Shown here in pieces: positions 1 to 12,291 of a stretch of 64,000 bases of DNA. The translations under genes and the position numbers were made by a program. Every line of letters begins with the position of its first letter. The stretch's first letter is position 1. Location of the stretch: NCBI GenBank assembly GCA_019137255.1, contig WPDH01000461.1, forward strand, positions 1 through 64,000, read 5' to 3'. The DNA is from Corinectria fuckeliana. Taxonomy: Eukaryota; Ascomycota; Sordariomycetes; Hypocreales; Nectriaceae. The notes below the pieces were generated by a model that saw only the letters and a program-made list of their open reading frames with translations, had not been told where the DNA came from and made no database searches.

Positions 1-3000
1 TAATAATAATAATAATAATAATACTAGCTATAAGAGTAAGTTTCTTTGCTGCGAATCTGCTATATATCTAGGCTAATCTTATATAAGCTAAGAGAAAGAG
101 ACAGGCTAAGACGGAGAGTATTACTACTTTAGGGGAGGAATTTACTACTCTAGAGGGAGTAATATAAGCTATCTCTTATTTTATATGTATTACACAGATA
201 GGTAAAAATAGTATAGCAGGTCTCTACTAAGACTAGGTGAATACTATAGTAAGTAACTATATAGCTTATACCTATATATATAAAATATATAAAGCCCTGC
301 TATTTACTATTATTACTACTATCTAAGCCTTAGTAGAGGCTCTCTAGTAAGAGAGGGGCGCTAATAATATAAGTGTAAGTTGGTTTTATAGTGTGTATAT
401 AAGCTAATAGTATGTAGAAGAAGAAGCTTAAGAGGCTTAAAGATATAGCCCTTTAGGTAAAAAGTCAGGCTTTTAAGCGTGTGTGTATTATACCTGTGGT
501 AGTAACTATAGGCTTAACATCTAACTAGTTTAACATACTAGTTAGCAGGATTAACTATATTACTAAGGTGCTTAAGCGTCTTAAATGTGTTATAGTCCTA
601 GCTCTTACTTGTCTAGGGAGTGTTTTTATTCTTATAGTAGTTAGGTTATTAGCCCCTAAGGGAACTAGTAAGAAGGATAGTAATAATAATAATAAGGCTA
701 GTAAGGCTAGTAATAATATTACTACTAGTAAAGATGTAAAGGAGAGTAATATAGATATATAAGGTTAGGTAGTAGGTAGTAGAAGTGTGGGTTTAAGTTA
801 GGTCTATAAGTTAGTATTATAAGCTTAGAGGATTTTAATAGGGGGTTAGAGGATTTAATTAGAATTAGTAGCTATTATAATTAGGCTGGTTTTTTACCCT
901 TTATAGCTTTTTCTAAGTGTATTTTATACTTCTTATAAGGGGGGTAAGAAGTACTTAGTGTAATAGTATACTATTTCTATTATAAGGCTGTAAACTTAAT
1001 TATAGTTACTATAGATTTATAAGGCTAGTTTGTAGTATAAGATAATATGTTAACTTAGAAACTACTAGGTAAGTAGTTAAGTAGTTTTACACTTAGATAG
1101 TTAGAGCCTAAACTTATATTAGTTCTATAGTGGGTTTATTAGGTGTTCTTATTATTTAGTGTACTTAAGGCAAAAAATAATAATATGTTTAAGTGTTTTT
1201 TTACTAGTCTTATATAAGCACTATAGTGAAGGTATATTAGGTATATACCTTTAGAAAAGAAAGCTTTTAAGACTAATTTTTCCTGTTTATAACTGTATAA
1301 GTATTAAGCTTTAATATTTATTAAGGTCTTAGTGTAAGTGTAATACTCTTTTATTATTAGCAGAGGGATAGGCTTTAGCTAGTTTAAGTTAATTAGTTCT
1401 CTAGTGCTCTCTTGTTTTATCTTAGAGTTAAGTCTACTATATAGTCTATTTAGAAAAAGTATAAGCTTTTATTATTACTAATATTAGTTTACACTCTTTA
1501 TAAGAGAGCTAGCTTTTAAGCTAATCTCTAACTTCTTACTATAGTTACTATTATAGTTCTTACTACTACTTATAGTGAATCTACCTTAAAGCTATAGTAG
1601 TAGCAGCCCTAATAAGCTAAGTAGTATTTTATCTCTTAGTGTAGCTATAAAATTAAGCGGCTAGTTTGTTAAGGTAGATATTAAGAGAGGGGATAGCTAA
1701 CTCTATCTCTAGTAGGCGAGCAGGTATGGCTTTATAAGCCTCTACTACTATATATAGGTTTTAAGTCTATTCTAATATAAGTGCTTATATAATACCTTAA
1801 GGCTTACCACTAGGGGCTGTTAAGGTGTGGTAAGCTCTTATACTATAGACTATAGTAAAACAGATAACTTATATATAGATTAACCTTACTCCTTTAAGGC
1901 TAACCCCTTATATGCTTATAGTGATTATAGTAAGAGCCTAATATTAGCGCTTAAGTTTCCCTTTAAGGTGGTCTATATATAGGCTTTATAGTAGTTTATA
2001 ATAGAGGAAGAGTCTAAGAAACCTATAAGTTTAAGTAGGCTATACTATTAAGTCTCTAAGTTAGATCTACATCTAGTTTGCTATATGTTTATAAGTAAAA
2101 TAGAAGAGTTATACTTTATCTGGTTTTTAGGCTATACTGTTTATTTAGGCCTAATTATTATATATTTCTTATATAGCCTTAAGCTAGGTTTAGGTCTTTT
2201 TTATATTATAGCTAAATACTAGCAGGTTTATATTATCTATAAATCTAATAACTAATATCCTAGGGGTGTTATTAAGGGCTTTATAAAGGCTAGAAATAAA
2301 GAGAATAAATAGAATAGGTGATAAAAAGGATTCTTAGGGGACTCCTACTTTAACTTTAATTAGGTTAGAGGTTTAGCTATTAAATTAGAGTTATGCTATT
2401 TATAATATAAGGTAGCTAGTAAGCTATACTAAGAGCTATCTAAGGAATCCTTTTAGTTATAAGGTAGTAATAAGTTGTCTATAGTTAATATTATTAAAGG
2501 CTTTTATAAAGTTAAGCTAGAGGAGAGAGGTAAGACTGTGTTAGGCTCACACTATATATACTACTTTAATAATTACAGCTAAGGCTAGCTCTATTAACTT
2601 TCTAGGCTTATTACCTATTTGCCTTAAGAGTAGTAACCTCTTCTCTTTTACTATAGTTATAATATGCTTACTAATAACTATTTTAATAATCTTACTAATT
2701 ATATTAAGTAGTAATATTAAGCACTAGCCTAATACTGTTTACTATTGTTTTTTAGTCTTATTAGCTTTTAAGATAATTATAGTGATTATAGTATAGAAGC
2801 GTATTAAGAAGTAACTAATAGTAAAGCTTATGTTTACTATTTTAGTGATTATAAGGATAAGCAGGTTACTATATGCTTTAAGAAATCCCGCAGGGATTCT
2901 ATCCTCCTCTAGGGCCTTTTATAACTTAATTTAGTATAGAGCTTCTTAAACCTCTTTAGGGTCTATTATTAGGCGTATATAGCCTAACTTAGGTTTAGGT

Positions 3001-6000
3001 GTCTTAGGGGGCGAGAGGGGGGGGAGGTTAGAGTTATCCACCTAAGGTTTAAAAAAGAATTTTCTTACTAAGATCTTAGCTTTATCTGCGTGAAATGTTA
3101 CTAGCTTAGGTTAGTCTTAGCAGATAAGAGGCAGAAGCTATAAAGGAGTTATAGTAGTTTTGCTATATAGTCTAGCCTATCTTTTTATATTCTAGAATTA
3201 TATTATATTATGCTATAAGAGCTTAATTAGAAGTTTCCTTTAGAGGGTATACTATGTGTTTTATACGTGCTAATCTTATACTATACACACCTTAGAGTGT
3301 GTATACTAGTCTGCTAGGTAGCTAGTTTGTTAGGCTATATAGTATGCTTACTTAAGTTTAGAAGTTGCTTTAGCTATTTTACTATTCTACTAAGAGTTAT
3401 AGTAAGGTCTAGGTTTCTTCTGCTTTAGGGTTGTGTATTTTGCGATTATAGTGAGTTACTTAAGAAGCTATTTAACTTTTATATTTAGGGCCTCTAGGGT
3501 GGTTATTATGCTGCTAGATATGTAATAGAGATAGACTGCTACTTTATTAGCTTTATTTATAATTAAGAATATTTAAAACTTAACTTTAATATTATTAAGT
3601 TTAGCTAATATAGTAAGTAAACCTATTATAATATTATATAAATTAAGTAGATAACTATAAAAACCTAGTAAGAATAAGTATTATATAAACTTAGCTTTTA
3701 TAGTAATTAGAAACTAATAGATACTTTTAGTAAAAACTCTTCTTATTTATTTTCTAGTAAGCTATTACTAAAATTTATCTGTTTTATAAGTATAATTACT
3801 CCTACTCTTAATATTATATAAAGTCACCTAATTAATACTACTTATTCTAAGTACTAAGAACTTATAAGATAGCTTTTTATTTTAATTTTTAAGAAGCTAA
3901 GTGTTCTTACTACTATAGCTTATAAAAAGGTAAATAAAGTTTTTTACACTTTTTTATTTTTGCTAAAATAAAAGTAATTATAGTCTCTTAGCTGCTACCT
4001 TAAATTCTAGTAAATATAAAAATTTATATATAGTATTATTATCCTCCTAATTATACTCTAAGTCTAGCTAAAAGCTAAATATATTAAGAAAGAACTTTAT
4101 AGCCTTTTAAAAGCACTTACTAAAAACTTCTTCTCTTTTAATATCTTTTCTTATAATATTAGAAACTTTTAGGCTATAAAATAGCTATTAGTAGCCTACT
4201 AGGTTTTTACTAAATTTACTCTTACTATATATAGCCTTTTTATATACTTAAATATTACTAGCTTTTAGTTAGATATTATAGCTAGGTATAAAGTGTTTTA
4301 ATTTCTTATATATATATATATAACTTTAAGTTAACTAAAGAATAATAGTATATTAATTAGCTCTTAAAATATTCTTAATATATTTTATAGTATTTATACT
4401 TACTTTAGGCTCTAGTACTAACACACCTTAGTAAGATAGATAAAACCTAATAATTATTATTTACTATTCTAAACTTTAAAGCTTTATAGCTAGCTCTTTT
4501 ACTATTAGTGTTTAGCAAGTTTATAAATTATTAATCTATTATTACTAAGATACTTTATAGTACTTAAGTATAAGAATAGAAATAAGATAAGATTACTAGC
4601 TTAAGAGTAAAAAAAGGACTTTTAAATATTTATATAAGGTTATACTACTTAAAAGTCACTAAGAAATATAATAGATATAATATAGTTTTTATATTTCTTA
4701 GTAAAAATAAATATAAGTAAGTTACTAGATATACTATTTTAAACTCTAGCTAATAAAAAGAACTAAAAAATATAAAGCTAATATTAGTATAATAAATTTT
4801 TATAATCTTATAATAATACTTATTAACTATAAGAATATCTATCTTATAATTTTACTTTTACTTAATAGGTATTTTAAAAATATATACTCTAATATTTATA
4901 AGATTTTTTAGCACCTCTAAGAAACCTGCTTTAAACTTATAAGATTACTTAATTATTAATCTAAAGATAAACTAGAGTTTAAAAACTTATTATAGTTAGC
5001 TATTACTACTAATAGTTTATATAAGAAGCTTCTTACCTTTTATTAAGTCCTCTATTTAAAGTTAAAAATAATAACTAAAATAAATTTTAAAAAGATATAA
5101 AATACTAAATCTTTTAATTTTAACTACCTATTTATATAGATACTAAAAGAAGCCTATTAGATAAATTATAAAGTTAAAATACTTACTTACTTAGGTAAGA
5201 AGAATATCTAGTAAGTCTAAAAATTATTATTTATAACTTAGTATATAAAAGTAAATACCTCTTACTAGATATTCTTATAATAAATATTATTTATAATATA
5301 GTCTTAAGCTAATCTTATTTATAAACTCTAAGTATAAGAGTACTTACTTATATTTTACTATTAGTAACTTTATAAAAGTTAAGATATAATATATATATCT
5401 TATTAGCTTATTTATTTATTCTTATATAATAATAAAATATATTTTTATATAAGTTAAGTTTATATTTTTAATAAATTTAGAAGATAGTAATATAAAAGAA
5501 TTAGTCTTAAAAGTTTTAATTTATAAGCTAAATAGTAAATAAGTAATTATAAGCTTACTAAGTATTACCTTAGAGAGTATATAAATAGTATTATAATATA
5601 GTAATATATTTTTATTTATCTTATATAAGGTTTATTTTATATAATATATATAAAGTAAAGATTTTATAGTTTTATTTAATCTAATTAAACTTATACTATT
5701 TATATTATATATCTTAAGTATCTAATAAATCCTTCTAATCTTATTATACTTTTCTACTTTTAGAAACTCTTAGTATTTTATATTTTTAGCTTATACTAAT
5801 AAAAATATCTTAGCTTATACTATAATAATTAAGAATATTTTATATTCTTAGTTTACTTAACACTTTTTATATATTTACTCTTAGTACTTTATAATTTTAT
5901 ACTAAGACTATATTAAATACTATAAGGCTAGTTAGCTAGTAGTACTAAGCAAAAGATATATACTTATTACTAGCTAGTACTTAACTAAAATAAAAAGCTT

Positions 6001-8762
6001 AAGCTTAAAATCTTATTACTATATTAACTTTTTATTTTCTTCTTCTTTTATATTTCTAGTTATTATTAATACTATTTTTAACTATCTTACTATATATTAT
6101 ATTTATTCTTATAATCACTAGAGTTATTTAGTTTACTATTATAAATCTCTATTAAGTTATAGCTATTATTATTAAGCTTTTTAAAGTGTTTTTTATATAA
6201 GTATTATTATACTACTAAGTCTTAATCTCTTTTATCTTAAGATATTACTTATTACTAATTGCTTATATTACTAGGTATCTTTAAGTCCTTTTAGTATATC
6301 TTACTTTTAATTATTTCTAATACTCTAATATTCTTTTAACCTTCTTATAGTAGGTTTTAAAGTATCTTTTATATTATTAGTATTTTTATCTCTTATTTCT
6401 TATACTATATTTTTATTTCTCTCTAATTAGTAATAATTTTTTATTTTTTTATCTTTTAAGCTATCTTTAAGTTAGCTAGTATTTTATTTACTTAGTAATA
6501 CTTATCTTTTTTAGCCTTATATTTTTAGTTTATATTACTAAATAAAACTTAGGATTTTATTTAAGTAGTTATACTATTTTAAACTTATAAGAATTACTTA
6601 ACTATTTTTAAAAAGTACTAAGTAATTTCTTTAGGTATAAAATATATCTCTTATACTATTAATATTATTAAGAGAGACTTATAATATAGTATAAGTTAAG
6701 TACTAAAGTAAGTTTTTTCTCTCTTAATTTTATCTTCTTCTTATAGTATTTTACTATATTAATCTAGATAGGTTAAGATAATTACTAGCTTAAAGTAACT
6801 ATAAAACTATAAGAGTACTATTATAACTAAATCTAGATTTTAACCTAAGTTAATACTAAGGTTAGTTTAGGATTTTTTCTCTTTTTTTATAGTTTATAAG
6901 TATTATATTTACTACACTTAGTAAAAAGGTATTTATTTATAAATAATTTAGTACTACTTTTTTTATAATAAATAGTATCTTACTTCTCTTAAGAATATAT
7001 TATTTTATATCTTAGCTTTATAGTATAAACTATTTTAATATAGTTAGTTAGTATAATACTATAGCTAATATTCTATAAGTATTTATAAACTTACTAATAA
7101 CTATTACTATAAGAACTATAAGTATTATTAAGGTTAGCTTATAAGTTTTACTCTCTTTTTATTTTTTATTTTAAAAGGTTTACTAAAATCTTAGTAGTAT
7201 TAAAACCTAAATCTTAGCTATAAAAAGTATAAGAACTTTAACTATTATCTTAATACTAATATATATAATAGGTATATTTTTAGAACTTAGATATCTTATC
7301 TACTAACTAAGCTTAAACATCTTAGTAAATATTACTTACTTTATAAGTAAAAGTTTATCTTATTAAAGCTTATTACTAAAAGTATAAGAATTTAATATTA
7401 AGATAAGTATTTTAAAATACTATATTAACACTAAAGCTAATATTATCTAGCTTACTTTTATAAGCTTACTATCTTAGTAGCTTATAAGTATTAGGTTTTA
7501 TAAGAAATATCTTAAGTAATACTTACTAGACTAGTAGACTACTTATATTAATATAGCTAATCTTTTAGAATATAATCTAGATAGTATATCTTAATATTAA
7601 TAATAAGAGTTATAATAAGATAAGAGTTTAGCTTCTTATACTTTTAAGTATAAAAAATTATTATAAGAAGTTCTAACTTTTCTTTCTGCTTATATTAAGT
7701 TATAAGCTTAGCTTTATAGTATTTCTAATTAAAAAACCTTTATTTCTCTCTAATAATAACTAACTAAATAAATAAAAAAAGATAAATATATTTTCTAGTT
7801 AGAGCTAAGTTAATTAATTTAAAGTTTACTATATTATACTCTACTAAGAGGATTCTAAAGCTTAGTAAGTTATACTAATTTAATTTCTTATACTAATATA
7901 CTATATATTATATTTTAGAAGAAACAAATTTAATTTTAAGTATTACTAGCTTTTACTCTATTAAGATATTATAATTTTAAGCTAGTATAAGTAAGTTAGT
8001 ATTTATATTTTATATAATACTAGATTTTAGTATTATAATAACTAGTATAAGCTTTATTAGAGTGATAAGTATAAGATAAGATAAGTATATCTTTTTAGTA
8101 TATCTAAAATTTTTAATATACTAGTAAGACTAATTAAGGTTTTTAGTCTAAATAATAAATAATATTATAATACTTAGTAAAAACTTAGTTTTTAGTATAT
8201 TAAGAAATTCTCTTAGTATACTAGTAATACTACTAGCTTAAGTTACTATATAATTAGTAATATTAAGTATAAGATAAAAAGAGACTTAAAAGAAATAATA
8301 AGATTATAAAGTAGTATATACTACTAGTATTTTATAACTATTAAGTACTATAAAATTAATATTACTATTAAGTACTAGAATTAAAATAAAGTTATTTATA
8401 ATATATCTATAGTAATATAAATTAAATTAAAAGCTAATTAATAATAATATAAGATATTATATAAAAGCTTAAATAAGTAATTATTATTAAAAATAAATTA
8501 TAAACTTATAGTATATACTAAGTAAAATAATACCTAGCTGTAAAGGTGATTTTTATACTAATAGGCTATAACTATAAAATATACTATTAGGCTTAATATA
8601 AGGTTTATAGCTAATACTATAAGCTTTATAATATATACTTAAATATCTTATACTATATTTATAATAATATGCTAAAATAGCCTAACAGGCTACTTACAAA
8701 ACATATAGTATATACTAGATATACTATTTTATTCTTATATATTTTATAACCTATATCTAAGC
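1..8762. repeat. AT-rich RIP-degraded repeat block
   Basis: The whole stretch is dominated by TA, TTA, CTA and TAG words, and CA/TG dinucleotides are scarce. That is the footprint of repeat-induced point mutation (C to T, mainly at CpA) in Pezizomycotina. No intact gene is present; every frame is broken by TAA/TAG. The block is not uniform: by eye, positions 1-3500 keep more G and C than 3500-8762, which is close to pure A/T with short GC islands. It opens with a TAA trinucleotide run (1-22). A reverse transcriptase remnant is readable near 2.2-2.76 kb. The rest is probably the remains of the same and other elements, which I cannot identify. The block ends sharply at the two N bases. Confidence 0.9.
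2202..2760 (-). mobile_element. Non-LTR retrotransposon reverse transcriptase remnant
   Basis: Read on the minus strand in one frame from about 2705 down to 2202, this stretch gives the ordered blocks of a LINE (Tad/I/jockey-like) reverse transcriptase. First comes an ISKII..ISKHI helix region, then RLLLLRQIG, then FIKAFNNINYRQL, which corresponds to the F-D-N-V-x-H motif (about 2510-2475). Next is GVP-stop-ESFLSPILF at 2345-2307, the GVPQGSPLSP motif with CAA changed to TAA, followed by RFIDNINLLVF near 2240-2220, in place of the FxDD catalytic block. There is no frameshift over roughly 500 bp. The interruptions are TAA and TAG at places where Gln or Trp would be expected, and catalytic Asp codons are changed, so the element is dead through C-to-T mutation rather than indels. 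Its 5' part should lie toward higher coordinates. The exact clade and the element ends are unresolved. Confidence 0.8.
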
Positions 8763-8764
8763 NN
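8763..8764. other. Ambiguous bases at repeat/gene boundary
   Basis: Two N bases sit exactly where AT-rich sequence changes to normal composition. They probably mark an assembly join or unresolved consensus. A run of 13 C residues follows at 8802-8814, so base accuracy here is doubtful. Confidence 0.9.
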
Positions 8765-9156
8765 ATAGTATGCCCCACCCCCTGTGAAGACTATATTAAA
8801 ACCCCCCCCCCCCCAGGTAGGTAAGTAGGCCTACTAAGTACTGTACAGTAAGTAGTAGTAAGAAGAGGTGGCAGAAGCATCTAGGTTCAGGATGTCTCCT
8901 TCCATATACCCTCGCCGTGGGGCTCCCAGGCAGACAAGGCAGCTAGAAATTAAGAAGACTTTTCTACCTTCTCAAGAAATCTTCTCCCCTTTCCTCCTAC
9001 TTACGCCGTCACCGACCTGATCACTCCTCTATGTTATGGAAATATACAAGATGATGAAACCAGCATCTATCTCGCTACAAGCACTCGTTTAATACTCATC
9101 GTGTTACTTCAAGACTATTCTTACACCAGAAACAACCACGCTCCTCTTCATACGCC
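8765..9156 (+). promoter_or_regulatory. Upstream region of the MutL-family gene
   Basis: This is a 392-bp gap of normal composition between the RIP block and the MutL start codon. It holds the C-run at 8802-8814 and a pyrimidine-rich stretch at about 8960-9020. No TATA box or coding ORF is convincing. By position it must contain the promoter and 5' leader of the repair gene, which would place that promoter within 400 bp of presumptive heterochromatin. Confidence 0.4.
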
Positions 9157-12100
9157 ATGGCGATATCTGCACTTCCACCGTCAGCAGCTCGCCTTCTAGG
9201 CTCTTCCGTCATCACCAGCCCAGTCTGCCTTGTCAAGGAACTAATCGACAACGGGATCGACGCTGGTGCAACTTCAATTGAGGTCAACATCTCGCCGAAT
9301 ACACTTGACAAGATCCTGGTTCGAGACAATGGCCGAGGCATCGACATTGACGACTTCGACCTGCTCGGGCGCCGCGCACACACGAGCAAACTTCGAAACT
9401 TCGAAGAATTGGAAACAAAAGGAGGTCAAACTCTGGGCTTCCGCGGCGAGGCACTTGCTAGTGTCAGCTCTGTGGCCATTGTTAAAATCACAACGAAAAC
9501 GGCTCGAGATCCAGTGCCGTCGCTGCTTCTGTTAAAGCTTGGCAAAGGTGGCGTTGAGAACAAGGGCCCTGTGTCTGGCAACAATGGAACGACAGTGCAA
9601 GCGTTGAAGCTTTTTGACAACCTCCCTGTCCGAAAGCAGATGGCACTAAAGGAGAGCCGCAAAACTTTATCAACCGTCAAACGGCTGTTAGAGACATACG
9701 CATTAGCTCTTCCGCGACTTAGGCTCTCTCTCAACGTACTCGGCGATCCTCAGCAAACATGGTCCTACTCTCCATCTGCTTCACCAAGCATTCGCGAAGC
9801 TGTGACGCAAATTTTCGGCCATTCTCTGGTCACCAAATGTGTTGAAGTTACCGGAACTTTGGGCGCCGGAAACACAGAGACTGGTTCAAGGGTAAGATGG
9901 GGGACTTTAACGGCATTCCTTCCAAAGCCTAACGGTCAGTGGGAGGCTGTTAAAGACAAAGGATGTTTCATTTCTGTCGACTCTCGACCAATCCTTTCAA
10001 CAAGAGGAACGGGGAAGAAGATCGCGGCCATATTGAAGAGAGAGCTTACTGGGTCATTGGCCTCCGGTGAAGCTACAAGACCGCCATCCAATCCCTTCAT
10101 GCGATTGAGCATCAATTGCGAACTCGGATCCTACGATCCCAACGTGTCCCCAATGAAAGATGAAGTGATCTTCAAGGACGAGCAAGGAGTTTTAGACTGC
10201 TTCGAAGCCCTGTGCGATCGGATTTATAAGTCGAGTGACTTGTTCTTTAGTACAGCTCAAAGGGATTCTGGCTCAAAGGCCCTTGACAAGGCCCCCAACG
10301 CAAGTGGCCCATCTGTGGGCAGTCGGTCAAGTGAGCCAAAGAAGAGTTTTCATCATGGCTCCGGCTCCAAAGAGGTCCCAATCGATGTCGAGGCCCTTGA
10401 TGAGTTCCCTATGCATGATATGGAACTTCTGGAGGATCTCGATGCTACTGAGCTTGAAAAAGCCCTTGGTATAAGTGAAAATACCTTAGCAGGTGGTGTG
10501 GGACCGACACGTTCACTTGCATTGTGCACACAAGGCAACGCCGAGGACTCGGACGCAGCTGTCAGCCCAAGAACAATCCCGACAATGATGAGAACAGCTA
10601 CCACGGTCAATCTTGCTCGCAAAGACAGCAACGCAAGTGACGAAGGTAGCACCCTCGGATTGGTCCCTGTCCGGGTTGCACCACGTCGACAGAGCTCCCC
10701 TTCACCCAACCAGACGCGACCTAATCCCAGCCACAAGGATCCAGCTCCATCTCATCGTCTGGAGGACATTGGCCGATACTTTCAACCGAAGAGAGACGGG
10801 CCAATAGAGATTGCACCGGATGAAACTGCCACGTTGGGGAACCAGGATGGGTCTAATATACGCGAGACGATGAGGCAGCCAGAGATTGGACGACGACCGT
10901 TGATGGAACTGACGGATTCAATGCTGAACGCCCTTCGAGGACAGCAGGAGGAAGAAGTCGCACAGGAGGGAATGACCGACTTGTCCAGCCCGGAGCCAGA
11001 CACCCTTCTATCCTATAATGCGCCACGGGGAGACCTCAACGTTCTACTCTCGAGAAGAGGACCTAGTGTCGCTGCTGAAGAAGTGGATGTCAGCACAAAT
11101 GACCGTCGCAGAACTGCGTTACTGACTTCAAGGACCCCGCCTGGTTCAGCCAGTCGAGCACAGCGGGGAAGAGTTCCTGCAATCCCTGATATGTCTCCAG
11201 GTTTTGGTGGGTTCACTGCTCTACAGACGCCACCGTCGTCAGGCACCTTGCCACTAGAGCGAGTATCTCGACCGGAGCCTCTGACCCGCAGCGGTGCAGC
11301 TTTATCGGGAACCCGGATGACATCCCACGGAGTGGAAAGAGAATCGGAAACCCGGAACGAAAGTGATGAGTTTAGACAAACCACCATCTCGTTCGGAAAT
11401 AGCTCGCCCGCACAATCGAGTGGACGTCGGGTGCAGGCTCTAAGAAGGGGAAGCCTACGGCGTCGCGAAAGGGACTCAATGATGTCAAGGCCCGATGCTT
11501 CGAATCAACACCCGAAGGACACAGTGCAGAGAACTAACGAGCTTGAGCGCCAGGAAGGCTAGAGGCCTTCAACTCGAAGTGGTCCATATCGAATCTCAGA
11601 TCAACCAGACGTTTTCTTCCAAGCAGCATCCCGGCACCCCGATATTTTACCACCCACAGCAACAGCAACAGGAGGCCAAGGCGGGCAGTGGTCACACACG
11701 TCTCAGATATTTCTGATGCGGACGCCCCCGCCTCCAGAAGAACATGTTGACAAAAGCAGCCGGATCGAAACAGAGAAACTAGGAGACGATCCAGATCGAG
11801 CTCGGAGGAGTGATACCCCATTCCTCGGGACTCGTCCCGCCAAGCGCCTCCGAAGCCGGTCGAGAAGTGAAGTATGTACTAGGGAGGAACTGGATCCTCG
11901 ACGCTACTTGATGAGTGGTAGAAGCTTAAGGATACGAAGTGGACGGCCGAAGAGACTCGTTTCAAAGTCGTTGCCTTTAGAAAAAACACCTACTCACGAT
12001 GAAACCCAACAGCTTTCGATTCGGATTGAGCTTGGACTTGGGGGCTTGAGAAAGTCGATCTGGGAGTACATGACACTAGGAGAAGGTTTCAAGATGATGG

Positions 12101-12291
12101 ACGATGGTGTGCCGCTGGGGTTCAGAGACATGGAAGAGGTCGGGGTTGTGCAAAGTCGATTGAAGGACGCAGTGAGCCCGTGGATGGAAGGGAAAGACGA
12201 CATGGAGGTGGAATATACACTGCAATCTGGAGCCAAGGGCAAGTGGAAGGCAAGAGGACATGTTTCTGCATGTCTCGAGAAGTACGAATAG
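9157..12291 (+). CDS. MutL-family mismatch repair protein (MLH2/PMS1-like), interrupted by in-frame TAG
   Basis: The N-terminal half is a GHKL ATPase of the MutL family. It shows KELIDN (Glu28, Asn32; motif I), DNGRGI at 57-62 (motif II), and TLGFRGEAL at 92-100 (motif III), followed by the transducer domain to about residue 350. The middle is long and low in complexity. An in-frame TAG at 11560-11562 ends the protein after 801 residues, yet the same frame then stays open for 242 more codons to 12291. That tail looks like the C-terminal dimerisation region. No DQHA(X)2E(X)4E endonuclease motif is seen, which favours the MLH2 type (human PMS1-like) over the endonuclease-bearing yeast Pms1. MutL proteins act in the nucleus as heterodimers with MLH1. 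A 39-nt GT-AG segment (11524-11562) containing CTAAC would remove the stop in phase, but it is too short for a normal intron and has a poor donor. Confidence 0.85.

Noticed and set aside
568..762. 64-codon open frame with a hydrophobic segment in the AT-rich block
   Set aside because: It lies in RIP-mutated repeat DNA, is rich in Asn/Lys/Ser from AAT/AGT codons and has no flanking gene signals.
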